Part shown: positions 19,122-27,623 of the stretch, piece by piece
Layout of the letters: each line of letters starts with the position of its first letter
Position numbering within the stretch: position 1 is the stretch's first letter
DNA from: a bacterium
Lineage (GTDB): Bacteria; Moduliflexota; Moduliflexia; Moduliflexales; JAUQPW01
Assembly: GCA_030550175.1 (NCBI GenBank)
Contig: JAUQPW010000019.1
Span: 1 to 46,257, forward strand
Length of the DNA stretch: 46,257 bases
Direction: 5' to 3'
Program-made: the position numbers and the translations under genes
The notes under the pieces: generated by a model
Told to the model about the DNA's origin: nothing
Databases searched by the model: none
Seen by the model: only the letters and a program-made list of their open reading frames with translations

Positions 19122-20294
19122 ATGAAATTACTGATCAGGGATGAACTCAAGATCCTCCTGGAAGAACATGAAAAACCCTGTCTATCAATTTTTATGCCTA
19201 CGTACCGGACCGGAGCTGAAATTCAACAAAATCCCGTCCGATTTAAGAATATGCTTCGGGAAGCCGAAGAACGTCTGATCACAAGTGGTCAGGAAGAACA
19301 AGATGTTAAAGAACTCCTGGATCCGGTCCAGGAGTTGTTGAAGGAGGATGATTTTTGGCAACATCCCCTTAATGGGTTGGCGGTATACCGCTCTCCAGAC
19401 TTCTTTCGTTACTATCGCCTTCCCTTTGATCTTCAAGAGCTGGTAATCATTGCCGATCACTTTTATATCAAACCACTTCTCCCTATATTCTATGCTGAAA
19501 GGCGATTCTATATATTGGCTCTTAGCCAGAACCAGGTCAGGTTGTTTCAAGCCACCCGTTATAGTATCAATGAGGTCGAATTAAAAGGTATCCCTCAAAG
19601 TCTTGCCGAAGCCCTTAAATACGAATATCCTGAAAAGCAACCCCAGTTCCGTACCAGTGCACCAGGAGGGAAACAACACCCAGGTCCGCGACGAGCGGCT
19701 GTTTTTTATGCTTATGGAGTAGATATCGATGATGCTAAAGGTCGGATCCTACGCTATTTTCGAGAGATTGATGCAGGGTTGCATGGATTGCTTAGGGATG
19801 AACGAGTACCCCTAATACTGGCAAGCGTTGAGTATCTACTTCCGATCTACCGAGAAGCAAATACCTATCCTTATCTGATGGAGAAAGGAATCCCCGGAAA
19901 CCCCGAGTTGCTGAGTGCAGAAGAATTACATAAGCAAGCCTGGGCTATTGCACAGCCTTATTTTCAGAAGGCACAAGAGGAAGCTGCCGCCCGGTACCGG
20001 GAGTTGGTAGGGAGTGGCCGGGTTTCCAACAACATTAGAGAAATCATTCCGGCTGCCCACTATGGACGGGTCGAATCCTTGTTTGTTGCTGCGGGCTATC
20101 AACAGTGGGGGACCTTTGATCCGGATACCAATAGGATTGATCTGCACCAGAGTGCTGAACCTGGGGATGAGTATCTAGTGGATTTAGCAGTTATTCAAAC
20201 CCTTCTGCATGGTGGAAGCGTTTATACCGTGAGTCTGGAAGAAATGCCTGATGGGCAAAAGCGGGAACCGTTAGCTGCTATATTCCGCTATTAA
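19122..20294 (+). CDS. baeRF-type release-factor-like protein
   Basis: A 390-residue protein resembling the bacterial families related to archaeal-eukaryotic release factor 1 (baeRF). Recognisable elements are the N-terminal LSIFMPTYRTG..IQQNPVRFKNML block, a central domain around ILALSQNQVRLFQATR, and the C-terminal LFVAAGYQQWGTFD with DLAVIQTLLHGGSVY. The family is predicted to act on peptidyl-tRNA or ribosomes under stress; no member's activity can be assigned from this sequence. It follows the ACP gene by 106 bp and is convergent with the broken LigD gene. The ATG has GAAAAGGAG upstream. Confidence 0.78.
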   Translation: MKLLIRDELKILLEEHEKPCLSIFMPTYRTGAEIQQNPVRFKNMLREAEERLITSGQEEQDVKELLDPVQELLKEDDFWQHPLNGLAVYRSPDFFRYYRLPFDLQELVIIADHFYIKPLLPIFYAERRFYILALSQNQVRLFQATRYSINEVELKGIPQSLAEALKYEYPEKQPQFRTSAPGGKQHPGPRRAAVFYAYGVDIDDAKGRILRYFREIDAGLHGLLRDERVPLILASVEYLLPIYREANTYPYLMEKGIPGNPELLSAEELHKQAWAIAQPYFQKAQEEAAARYRELVGSGRVSNNIREIIPAAHYGRVESLFVAAGYQQWGTFDPDTNRIDLHQSAEPGDEYLVDLAVIQTLLHGGSVYTVSLEEMPDGQKREPLAAIFRY

Positions 20295-20327
20295 ATAAGG
20301 GTATGCTTCCAACTTTTCAACTTTCTT

Positions 20328-20728
20328 TTACTTAATGAGTAACCAATCCCGAGAGCGACCTTTTATACGTACCAATACATAGGGGCCCTTTAACTTTTGA
20401 CCATATAAGGTGAACTTGAGTTGGTCCGGCCCGGCTTTCTCCAGTAAATAGGTCCCTTGATCCCAGATATGGACCATCCCTGCTCCATACAGACCTTCAG
20501 GGATAACCCCTTTAAAATTAATATAACCTACGGGATGATCCTCTACTTGCACGGCCAGACGACGTATGCCGGGTTTTTGGGGGAACCCTTGGGCACGGCC
20601 CAACTCCGCAGTACCCCTGTCATCTCCAGTCGGAAGTCATAGTGTAAGTGACTGGCCTGATGCTCCTGCACAACGAAGCGTTGCTGTTTGTTATCCGGCC
20701 TTATACTCCAGGGCTTTGGTGGTTTCAC
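20328..20728 (-). pseudogene. LigD-type 3'-phosphoesterase domain, frameshifted
   Basis: Two overlapping minus frames together rebuild a stand-alone phosphoesterase domain of DNA ligase D. The first (20728-20543) gives [19 protein letters not shown] and SWAVPKG. The second (20603-20328) gives [22 protein letters not shown], and a C-terminus DWLLIK. The frame changes at about 20575, in a run of five C and five A. Adding one base there would restore the frame. The conserved His and Asp residues expected for 3'-end processing are split between the frames. The first frame starts at a GTG codon (VKPPKPW); no ATG precedes it. No ligase or primase domain follows. Programmed frameshifting or an assembly error are alternatives to a true pseudogene. 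Confidence 0.72.
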
Positions 20729-20787
20729 AGAATTTTGTTTTGAAGGATAAGTTTCCAGGGTTATAATTTCCTCTCGGACTTTAATGC

Positions 20788-23223
20788 CTACGGTTTCTGA
20801 ATCTCTTTTGACCCGCGTCCTAACTCTTCTTCCAGTTTCAAGACATTTAGGGTAGTCTTTAAGACACTGTCCGGATTCAAACTTATGGAGTCAATACCAA
20901 GCCGTACCAGGTATTCTGCCATTTCTGGATAGTCCGAAGGGGCCTGACCGCAAATACCTGAATGGCGATGGTTTCGACGTGCTCCTTCTACGGTCTGGCG
21001 TATCATCTCCTTGACTCCGGGGTCCCGTTCATCAAAATCGAAAGCTACGATCTCCGAATCGCGGTCCACACCTAAAACAAGCTGAGTTAGATCATTAGAG
21101 CCGATGGAGAAACCATCAAAGATACGAGAAAAGGCATCAATCTGAATTACATTGTTGGGGATCTCGCACATCACATAGATTTCAAGACCATTCTCGCCCT
21201 GCTTTAATCCATACCCGGCCATAGCCCGGAGTACTTTCTCTCCCTCCTCTACCCGGCGACAGAAAGGTATCATGAGTTTTACATTGGTTAATCCCATTTC
21301 TTCACGTACCCGACGCATGGCGGCGCACTCCAAGGCAAAACCTTCGGCATAAGCAGGATGGGCGTAGCGTGAAGCACCCCGGAAGCCGAGCATAGGATTG
21401 GCTTCCACAGGCTCGAAGTATCTACCTCCCAGGAGACTGGCATACTCGTTGGTCTTGAAATCAGACATGCGTACAATCACAGGCTTTGGGTAAAAGGCAG
21501 CTGCGATGGTCCCTACCCCTTCGGAGAGTTTTTCCACAAAGAAATCGGCTGGTTTAGTATGGTGCCGGGTGAGGGCTTCCAACTCTGCACGCTCCTTGGG
21601 ATCTTCGACCTTCTCCGGGTATAACAAAGCCATGGGATGGGCCTTGATGTACTCGCTGATAATGAACTCCATACGAGCCAGTCCTACCCCATCATTGGGA
21701 AGGAAGCTGGTCTCAAAAGCTGTTTCTGGATTGCCGATATTAATCATGATCTTGGTAACCGGTCGTCTGAGTTGGCTGAGGTCAATTCTGTGTACCTCAA
21801 AGGGGAGGCTACCTTCATAGACCTTGCCTATATCCCCTTCTGCACAGGAAACCGTGACGGTACTACCACTCTTGATTCGTTCGGTAGCTCCACCTGCTCC
21901 TACCACAGCTGGAATCCCCAACTCCCGAGCAACAATGGCAGCATGACAAGTACGACCCCCCCGGTTGGTAACAATAGCCGACGCTTTCTTCATCACCGGC
22001 CCCCAATCTGGGGTGGTGGTATCAGCAACCAAAACTTCCCCTTCCTTAAATTCTCGAAGATGCGATACATTGGAGATTACATGAGCTATCCCAGCGGCAA
22101 TCTTAGTTCCTACCGAACGACCGGTAACTAAAACCGGACCTCTGCTCTTTAGCTCATACTCCTCAAGGATATGCCCTTTTTTCTGTGAAGCCACCGTCTC
22201 AGGTCGTGCCTGTACCAAATAAAGTTTTCCATCCAGGCCATCCTTAGCCCATTCCATATCCATGGGCATTTCATGTCCTGCCTTGGTACTGTAGTGTTGC
22301 TCTACTTGGATGGCATAGTCTGCCAGGGTTAATACCTCTTCATCGTTGATGCAGAAACGCTCCCGGTCTGCACGAGGGGTGGGGATATTCCGCGTTGCTT
22401 CCCGGGTCCCTCCTTCTGCATAAATCATTTTGATCTGCTTCTCTCCAAGGTTTCGGCGCAATACCGCGCGATATCCTTTCTTGAAGGTAGGTTTATGGAC
22501 ATACCACTCATCCGGGTCCAACGCACCCTGCACCACGTTCTCACCAAGACCATAAGCACCTGTAATGAACACCACATCCCGGAAACCGGACTCTGTATCC
22601 AGGGAGAACATAACCCCACTGGCAGCTAAATCTGAACGCACCATTTTCATGATACCGATGGATAGAGCAACCTTGAAATGATCGAAACCCTGGTTGATCC
22701 GATAATGAATGGCACGGTTGGTGAAGAGACTTGCAAAGCAGCGTCGACAGGCATCTAAAAGTACTGCGTCCCCTTTGATATGAAGGTAAGTCTCATGTTG
22801 CCCGGCAAAACTGGCTGTGGGCAGGTCTTCGGCAGTAGCCGAACTACGTACCGCTACAGTCATCTCTGGATCATATTCTTCCTGGAGCCGATGATAAGCA
22901 GTAAGAATCTCATCCCGCAGATCCTCCGGAAGGCCAGCCCCGTAAATAATATCCCGTGCCTGCTTACCTCGATGTGCCAGATCTTGGATATTCTTGGGGT
23001 CCAGACCTTCCAGGATACTTCGTAATTGATTCCAGGCTTTGGCGCTATCCAAGATATAACGATAGGCATCGGCAGTAATAGCAAAACCATTGGGTACCAG
23101 CACCCCTTTTGGAGTCAGTTCCCGGTACATCTCCCCTAAAGAAGCATTTTTACCCCCGACAAGGGGTATATCGCTCAGACTTATCTCCCGGAAAAAGCGA
23201 ATATATTTAAATGACTTAGACAT
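20788..23223 (-). CDS. ppsA: Phosphoenolpyruvate synthase
   Basis: An 811-residue enzyme that converts pyruvate and ATP to PEP, AMP and phosphate, the gluconeogenic bypass of pyruvate kinase. An ATP-grasp domain (about 15-345) contains [11 protein letters not shown] and [19 protein letters not shown]. The phosphohistidine domain has His427 in [15 protein letters not shown]. The C-terminal PEP-binding barrel includes GLARMEFI and [17 protein letters not shown]. The length is normal. With acetyl-CoA synthetase and the 2-oxoacid dehydrogenase nearby, it points to carbon flux around acetate and pyruvate. It is transcribed alone and convergent with the baeRF gene. Confidence 0.96.
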   Translation of the reverse strand: MSKSFKYIRFFREISLSDIPLVGGKNASLGEMYRELTPKGVLVPNGFAITADAYRYILDSAKAWNQLRSILEGLDPKNIQDLAHRGKQARDIIYGAGLPEDLRDEILTAYHRLQEEYDPEMTVAVRSSATAEDLPTASFAGQHETYLHIKGDAVLLDACRRCFASLFTNRAIHYRINQGFDHFKVALSIGIMKMVRSDLAASGVMFSLDTESGFRDVVFITGAYGLGENVVQGALDPDEWYVHKPTFKKGYRAVLRRNLGEKQIKMIYAEGGTREATRNIPTPRADRERFCINDEEVLTLADYAIQVEQHYSTKAGHEMPMDMEWAKDGLDGKLYLVQARPETVASQKKGHILEEYELKSRGPVLVTGRSVGTKIAAGIAHVISNVSHLREFKEGEVLVADTTTPDWGPVMKKASAIVTNRGGRTCHAAIVARELGIPAVVGAGGATERIKSGSTVTVSCAEGDIGKVYEGSLPFEVHRIDLSQLRRPVTKIMINIGNPETAFETSFLPNDGVGLARMEFIISEYIKAHPMALLYPEKVEDPKERAELEALTRHHTKPADFFVEKLSEGVGTIAAAFYPKPVIVRMSDFKTNEYASLLGGRYFEPVEANPMLGFRGASRYAHPAYAEGFALECAAMRRVREEMGLTNVKLMIPFCRRVEEGEKVLRAMAGYGLKQGENGLEIYVMCEIPNNVIQIDAFSRIFDGFSIGSNDLTQLVLGVDRDSEIVAFDFDERDPGVKEMIRQTVEGARRNHRHSGICGQAPSDYPEMAEYLVRLGIDSISLNPDSVLKTTLNVLKLEEELGRGSKEIQKP

Positions 23224-23515
23224 CTTAATTTAATCCTCCCTGCGGAGAGTGGGGGATGCGAAGTCACTATCTCATCCCTCACCACATAATTTGAAAATTC
23301 CTCCTTTTTCGTTATTTATTCTGCTTCCCAAGCCTTTTAATTTCTTCTACAATAAGTATGCCAAACCGTTTCTTCGATTTCTAGGCTGTGGGGCTTCTAA
23401 CAGGGAGACCCAGAGGGGGATCTGACGAGAAACAGGAGACTTCAAATAATCCTGCCGGAAAAACTTGTCAGGAACCTCCTCACGAAATAAATAATATAAA
23501 AAGAGCGACGGAGGG

Positions 23516-23845
23516 TTGAGGTACCGGCGGGTGATTTCAAATCGGAGAGTTTACCACCGCGTGGTAGGTTATCTGGCCGTCACCCTGGGTTTCAGTCTTG
23601 AGTATCGAGGTCGAGATGCTTTTATCGACGAGTTGTTTATCGAGCCGGGTAGTCGGGGCCTTGGTCTGGGGAGGGAAGCCCTTGAGATAGCCGAGCGTTA
23701 CTGCCGTGAATGTGGAGTCAGAGCCTTGCATCTGGAGGTTGAACGCCACCATCAATCTGCCTTTGAGCTTTACCGCCGTACGGGGTTTGAAGATCATGAT
23801 CGTTACCTGATGACCAAATGGCTCCATAACGAGGGCCCACAATAG
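23516..23845 (+). CDS. GNAT acetyltransferase, apparently N-terminally truncated
   Basis: A 109-residue frame from a TTG codon with the core GNAT fold: VVGYLAVTLGF, the AFIDELFIEPGSRGLGLG acetyl-CoA loop and ALHLEVERHHQSAFELYRRTGF. Typical members have about 145-160 residues, so the first strand and helices are missing. The frame is closed by a stop at 23492-23494, so no longer start exists. The GGAGGG before the TTG lies too close to act as a normal ribosome-binding site. With the neighbouring remnants, I think it is degraded, but a short active form cannot be excluded. The substrate is unknown. Confidence 0.6.
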   Translation: MRYRRVISNRRVYHRVVGYLAVTLGFSLEYRGRDAFIDELFIEPGSRGLGLGREALEIAERYCRECGVRALHLEVERHHQSAFELYRRTGFEDHDRYLMTKWLHNEGPQ

Positions 23846-23885
23846 TATTTGGCTGCCTGACAACAGCATGCAGCGCCGCTGCTGA

Positions 23886-23966
23886 TCGTTCTTCGAGATG
23901 CTCGGTTCACTTTGCACTTGAAGAACGAGAAGTTATGTCTGACTCCGCTTCCCTTTGGAGGGAAGC
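23886..23966. repeat. Two inverted repeats between GNAT and nitrilase remnants
   Basis: TCGTTCTTC (23886-23894) pairs with GAAGAACGA (23920-23928). A second, perfect 8-bp hairpin, GCTTCCCT-ttgg-AGGGAAGC, lies at 23947-23966. Neither has a clear T tract. They may mark rearrangement points in this decayed stretch. Confidence 0.4.
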
Positions 23967-24022
23967 CTTTCGTCAGGCGTTCAACCTATTTTAGTCGAAG
24001 CCATTTTGCGGAGAGGTTATTC

Positions 24023-24377
24023 ATGATTATTGCTCTGGCATCACCTCGTATTGCCTCAACCCTTGAGGAGGGTTTAGATAAGATCAAGCGGCTTTTGTCC
24101 GAAGCTGACGTAGTGGGGGGCGGTCAATGGGCCTTACTACGAGAAGGCGATGATGCTTCTCAGCCTGGAGAACATAATCTACTTTGCCAGTGTCAATTAC
24201 ACATTGCGGTTCCAAGAATCGGCGACCAGTTTGATTACTCCATCCGGGCAGTGCCAGGCGTACTTGCCCTATGGAGAGGAAGGAGTATTGGCCCAAGCAA
24301 TCAAAGAGGAGGAAGCAACGGGATTGCTGGCCCTGCGATATGCTCCCGAGCGTTATCAAGAATTCAGGATAGAATGA
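24023..24377 (+). pseudogene. Nitrilase-family hydrolase with internal deletion
   Basis: The N-terminus from the ATG at 24023 (behind GGAGAGG) reads MIIALASPRIASTLEEGLDK, typical of carbon-nitrogen hydrolases. From about 24150, in another frame, the protein resumes as ENIIYFASVNYTLRFQESAT and ATGLLALRYAPERYQEF, the C-terminal part of the same family. The middle, which should carry the catalytic Glu, Lys and Cys, is absent. An intact gene would have about 230-300 codons; roughly half is lost. It cannot encode an active enzyme. Confidence 0.7.
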
Positions 24378-24469
24378 GTACCCGTCACCCTATGCAGCCG
24401 CTCTGCGGGTGCTTTACGGTCCGGTTGATACCGGCGCGTTAGATGGTTACCCGCAGAGCAGGTAGGTCT

Positions 24470-24913
24470 ATGGCAAAACAATATCGGGTAACACCTACAG
24501 TAAGGATGCTCAATAGCCTGATAAGGCCGTTAATTCGCCTTGGGCTTGCCCCAAAAAACACCTATTTGCTGACGGTACAGGGGCGCAAGAGTGGTAAACT
24601 CTACTCCACTCCCATTACTCTGGTTGAAGAAGGGAGTGATCGATGGTTGGTATCTCCCTATGGGGAGGTGAATTGGGTACGCAATGCTAGAGTTGCCCGA
24701 CAGGTAAGACTTTCACGTGGAGGGCGATCAGAAACAGTGGACATTATCGAACTTAACCCAGAGGAGAGTGCACCCGTGCTGAAGAAGTATCTCTCACAAG
24801 TGAGAATCGTCCAGCCTTACTTCGATGTTCGCCCAGAGTCTCCGATTGAAGCATTTATAGCAGAGGCACCGCGCCATCCAGTATTTCGAATACAGAGGAA
24901 ACCAACCAGATAA
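24470..24913 (+). CDS. Deazaflavin-dependent nitroreductase family protein
   Basis: A protein of about 147 residues resembling the F420-dependent nitroreductase/quinone reductase family (Ddn-like split-barrel fold). Supporting segments are LLTVQGRKSGKLYSTPITLVE and WLVSPYGEVNWVRNARVA, where the family binds the cofactor phosphate, and the arginine-rich strand that follows. I prefer the ATG at 24470 (MAKQYRV), which has AGGTAGG upstream, over the in-frame ATG at 24443. No F420 biosynthesis gene is in the window, so cofactor use is inferred. It stands between the nitrilase remnant and a convergent exonuclease gene. Confidence 0.75.
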   Translation: MAKQYRVTPTVRMLNSLIRPLIRLGLAPKNTYLLTVQGRKSGKLYSTPITLVEEGSDRWLVSPYGEVNWVRNARVARQVRLSRGGRSETVDIIELNPEESAPVLKKYLSQVRIVQPYFDVRPESPIEAFIAEAPRHPVFRIQRKPTR

Positions 24914-25006
24914 TCCGGTAATAAGTTGTGGGAGAAAAATTTGTGTGACAAAATATCAAGGAACCACTCTTTGCAGAGAATTACGTAGCACCAGCTTTAC
25001 AGGCTA

Positions 25007-25885
25007 CTAATCGGTTTCCTTCTTGGGCTTAAAGGTTCTTTCCATCAACTCAAACTTTGTAATCCGATCCAGCCGGAAATTTCGAACTTCCTGACGGAGA
25101 TGGCAGTAGCCTCTTAAGTAAGTATGCTCATCAAGTTTAAGAAAAAAATAAGGATCTACCAGCCGTCCCACTTTCTCTTTCTGCTTTGTAGATTTGTATT
25201 CTATAAAAACGGAGCGTTGTTCTTGAGCAGCCTTTCGGAGTCCCTGGACCAGATCCAGGGGATAGCGTTTAAATGCCTGATTCTCCCACAGGGGGAATTG
25301 GTAGAAAGGACCATGCCGCTTGAGCAATCCACCCAGAGTAAATACCCCTTCTGCCTGAAGCTTATCCAGGAAAATGTTAAATAGATCCTTTGTAACTAGG
25401 GCATCTCCCAACCCCCGATGAGCATGGGGATGCGTAATATTGAATCTTTGCCTTAACTCATCCAGATTATGATGTTTGTATTGAGGATAAAGGACCCGAG
25501 ATAAGGTAAGAGTATCAAGGGTTTTGTTATCACCAGGGGTTATCTTTTCTTTCTCGAAGGCAACGGCCAGAAAACTCAGATCATAGGGTGCATTATGGGC
25601 AACCAGCAGAGTATCCTGGATAAACTCCACAAACCTCGGAAGCACTTCTTTCAGAGGCGGGGCCTCTGCCACCATATCGTTGGTAATATGGGTAAGGGCG
25701 GAGACTTCGGAGGAGATGGAACAGCCTGGATTCACCAGTTGATTAAAAATTCCCAGGATTTCCTTATCTTTAAACTTAACGGCTCCAATCTCGCAAATTT
25801 GATCCCCCGAAAGGGGATCTAAACCCGTTGTTTCCAAATCGAAGGCTACAAAGGTAATATCTTTAAAATGCGTTGAAGGTTCCAC
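25007..25885 (-). CDS. DnaQ-type 3'-5' exonuclease fused to WYL domain
   Basis: A 292-residue two-domain protein. The N-terminal exonuclease (about 8-178) is of the DEDDh type: Asp16 and Glu18 in FDLETTGLD, Asp102 in HNAPYDLSFL, and His156 and Asp161 in HRGLGDA. The C-terminal part (about 213-285) matches a WYL domain, with RSVFIEYKS, VDPYFFL, TYLRGYCHL and FRLDRI. WYL domains bind ligands, often nucleic-acid fragments, and control defence or repair proteins. It has no helicase or polymerase domain. The gene is transcribed alone. A DNA repair or processing role with ligand-gated activity is a reasonable inference. Confidence 0.85.
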   Translation of the reverse strand: MEPSTHFKDITFVAFDLETTGLDPLSGDQICEIGAVKFKDKEILGIFNQLVNPGCSISSEVSALTHITNDMVAEAPPLKEVLPRFVEFIQDTLLVAHNAPYDLSFLAVAFEKEKITPGDNKTLDTLTLSRVLYPQYKHHNLDELRQRFNITHPHAHRGLGDALVTKDLFNIFLDKLQAEGVFTLGGLLKRHGPFYQFPLWENQAFKRYPLDLVQGLRKAAQEQRSVFIEYKSTKQKEKVGRLVDPYFFLKLDEHTYLRGYCHLRQEVRNFRLDRITKFELMERTFKPKKETD

Positions 25886-26676
25886 ATAGATAATATATGG
25901 CAGAAGGGTCTTAAATTTCTATGAACTTTATCCTGTTTTATTTTTATCCTAAAAACTTATCCAGCCAGAAGGGAATTTTATGGATCTGTTCGATCGGTAT
26001 AGGTTTTCTCATTTCCCTATTAGAGGTAGTAAAACAAAAGGCCAAAATGAGGAGAGAAAGGTCCTTGCTGCGTCCCTCATTTTGGCTTTTTAAGAAGGAG
26101 GAAGGAATTTACTAAGCAACGTACTTTTTCCTCCCTTATACAGAATCTTAAAACAGATCTATACGATTCAGGATTTAAACGGGTTGTTAAAAAATTGTTT
26201 AGATCCTGTCCGGATCATATGTATTACCATATTCCAGGGAAATACTTTTAAGCAAGCGAAATTGTCCATAAGAAACAATTTCATATTTTTTCATAACTTT
26301 TTGCTCCCAACAAGGCCATTAACAGCTTTTAAGAAAAATTATTTAGATATTCTCTTTAAGTTAAGCAACGTATAAAAAGATCTCTAAGTTTTATATTGAT
26401 CACTTCTTGTATAAAAATTTTTCCTAATCTAAGATGATTTGCTTAAATTCCTGGATAAGATTTGTAAGTGGGGGTAGATTAATCGTGACACCTCCAAAAG
26501 TTGGTGATATACTTGATATACTTGATGGAGATTTCTGGCCGGTTTACGTATTAACGGTTCAGTTAGTTGGCGTTCGTATGAGCGCATAAATCAACGGGGT
26601 AAGAAACTGTTTATTTTTACGGGCCCCCTAGGGATAGGGGCTAAATCTTTAATTCCGCAAAGAAAGGAAAAAGTTT
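25886..26676. other. AT-rich intergenic region
   Basis: About 790 bp with no convincing gene; a 64-codon plus frame at 25921-26115 has no family features. It contains the terminator-like hairpin at 26041-26091, a short tandem GATATACTT repeat near 26505-26523, and a hairpin GCCCCCTA-ggga-TAGGGGC at about 26623-26641. The last lies in the probable leader of the following oxidoreductase gene. Confidence 0.45.
26041..26091 (+). terminator. Terminator-like hairpin without an obvious gene
   Basis: GCCAAAATGAGG (26041-26052) and CCTCATTTTGGC (26075-26086) form a perfect 12-bp stem with a 22-nt loop, followed by TTTTT. An A-rich stretch precedes it, so it could act in both directions. No recognised plus-strand gene ends just before it. 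Confidence 0.55.
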
Positions 26677-27306
26677 ATGGCCGAACCTGCAGTTCTTGAA
26701 GTCTTCTCAGACTATGTTTGACCCTGGTGCTATTTCAGTACGGGACGTATTGAGAAACTACGAAAAAACTATGAGATAGAAGTTAAATGGAGAGCTTTTC
26801 CCCTTCATCCCGAAACTCCGGAAGAGGGGCAGACCCTGGAAGAACTTTTTGCGGGTCGTTCCCTAGATCTCTCCATCATGATGGCTCGCTTGAGGCAAGT
26901 AGCCGCTGCTGAAGGGCTACCCTTTGGGGAGCGTAGAATGACCTATAACAGTCGTTTAGCCCAGGAATTAGGTAAATGGGCCGAATCCCAGGGTAAAAGG
27001 GATGAATTTCATATGGCGGTTTTTCGAGCTTATTTTGGGGAGGGTAAAAATATCGGAAAGATTCCGGTACTTATAGATATAGCCCGATCTGTGGGTCTTT
27101 CAGATAAAGAGGCTCAGGCTGTGCTTGAGGAAAGAACCTTTAAGGAGGCCGTTGATTCCGACTGGCACCGCTCTTATCTGATGGGAATCACAGGGGTTCC
27201 GACTTTCGTAATCAACAAGCAAGGGGTTGTGGGAGCACAACCCTATGAAGTGCTGGAATTATTGATGAAGGCGGCGAATGTAAAAAAGCGTCAGCCGGAT
27301 CAATAA
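26677..27306 (+). CDS. FrnE/DsbA-family oxidoreductase, candidate selenoprotein
   Basis: A 209-residue thioredoxin-fold protein of the FrnE/2-hydroxychromene isomerase-like DsbA family, if the TGA at 26719-26721 is read through. The N-terminus is MAEPAVLEVFSDYV, then TGA, then PWCYF. Family members have CPWC here, so TGA replaces the first, nucleophilic Cys (residue 15) and Cys18 is kept. The frame continues intact to a TAA, with KWRAFPLHPETP and the cis-Pro loop GITGVPTFVIN. AAAGGAAAAAG lies before the ATG. The only ATG after the TGA that leaves a long frame (26878) would lose the active site. A hairpin at 26733-26755 fits a bacterial SECIS. A nonsense mutation is the main alternative. There is no signal peptide, so it is cytoplasmic. 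Confidence 0.75.
26733..26755 (+). promoter_or_regulatory. Putative bacterial SECIS hairpin
   Basis: TTTCAGTACG and CGTATTGAGA form a 10-bp stem (two G-U pairs) with apical loop GGA. The first loop G is 21 nt after the TGA, within the 16-37 nt spacing usual for bacterial SECIS elements, and the loop opens with G. The hairpin lies inside the coding sequence, as bacterial SECIS elements do. Confidence 0.6.
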
Positions 27307-27415
27307 AACCTCCTACTTTCTTCTACGGGTTGAGAAAGCTGCTTTCAAAATTCCGTAAGCCTTTTGTTCCCTCACCGTTGGTTTTCATAAAGTAGAGTTT
27401 TCCATTAAATTTTTA

Positions 27416-27447
27416 TTGACAAATCTTCCTCTGATAAATGATATAAT
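27416..27447 (+). promoter_or_regulatory. Possible sigma-70 promoter of respiratory cluster
   Basis: TTGACA at 27416-27421 and TATAAT at 27442-27447 are perfect elements, but the 20-nt spacer is longer than optimal. The site lies about 175 bp before the first gene of the heme-protein cluster. Confidence 0.4.
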
Positions 27448-27623
27448 TAAACATAATAAGCCTTTATCTTTATAAGGTACTCTCCCTTCAATTAGAAATG
27501 GTCCATAAGGGATACCCCCTCGAGTTTACAAGCGATCTTAAAAGCGTTTTAACCCGTTTGATCTTTGAATAGGTAGTAGGAAATATCTACGTGAGCTAAC
27601 TAACCTTAGGAGGTGGATATGTT

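Noticed and set aside
20560..20590. Programmed -1 frameshift in the LigD phosphoesterase gene
   Set aside because: The C5A5 run does not form a standard X-XXY-YYZ slippery heptamer in frame, and I see no stimulatory hairpin. Kept as a frameshifted gene.
25921..26115. 64-codon frame with a hydrophobic segment before the 26041 hairpin
   Set aside because: AT-rich composition gives such frames by chance; no ribosome-binding site or family resemblance, and the hairpin lies inside the frame.
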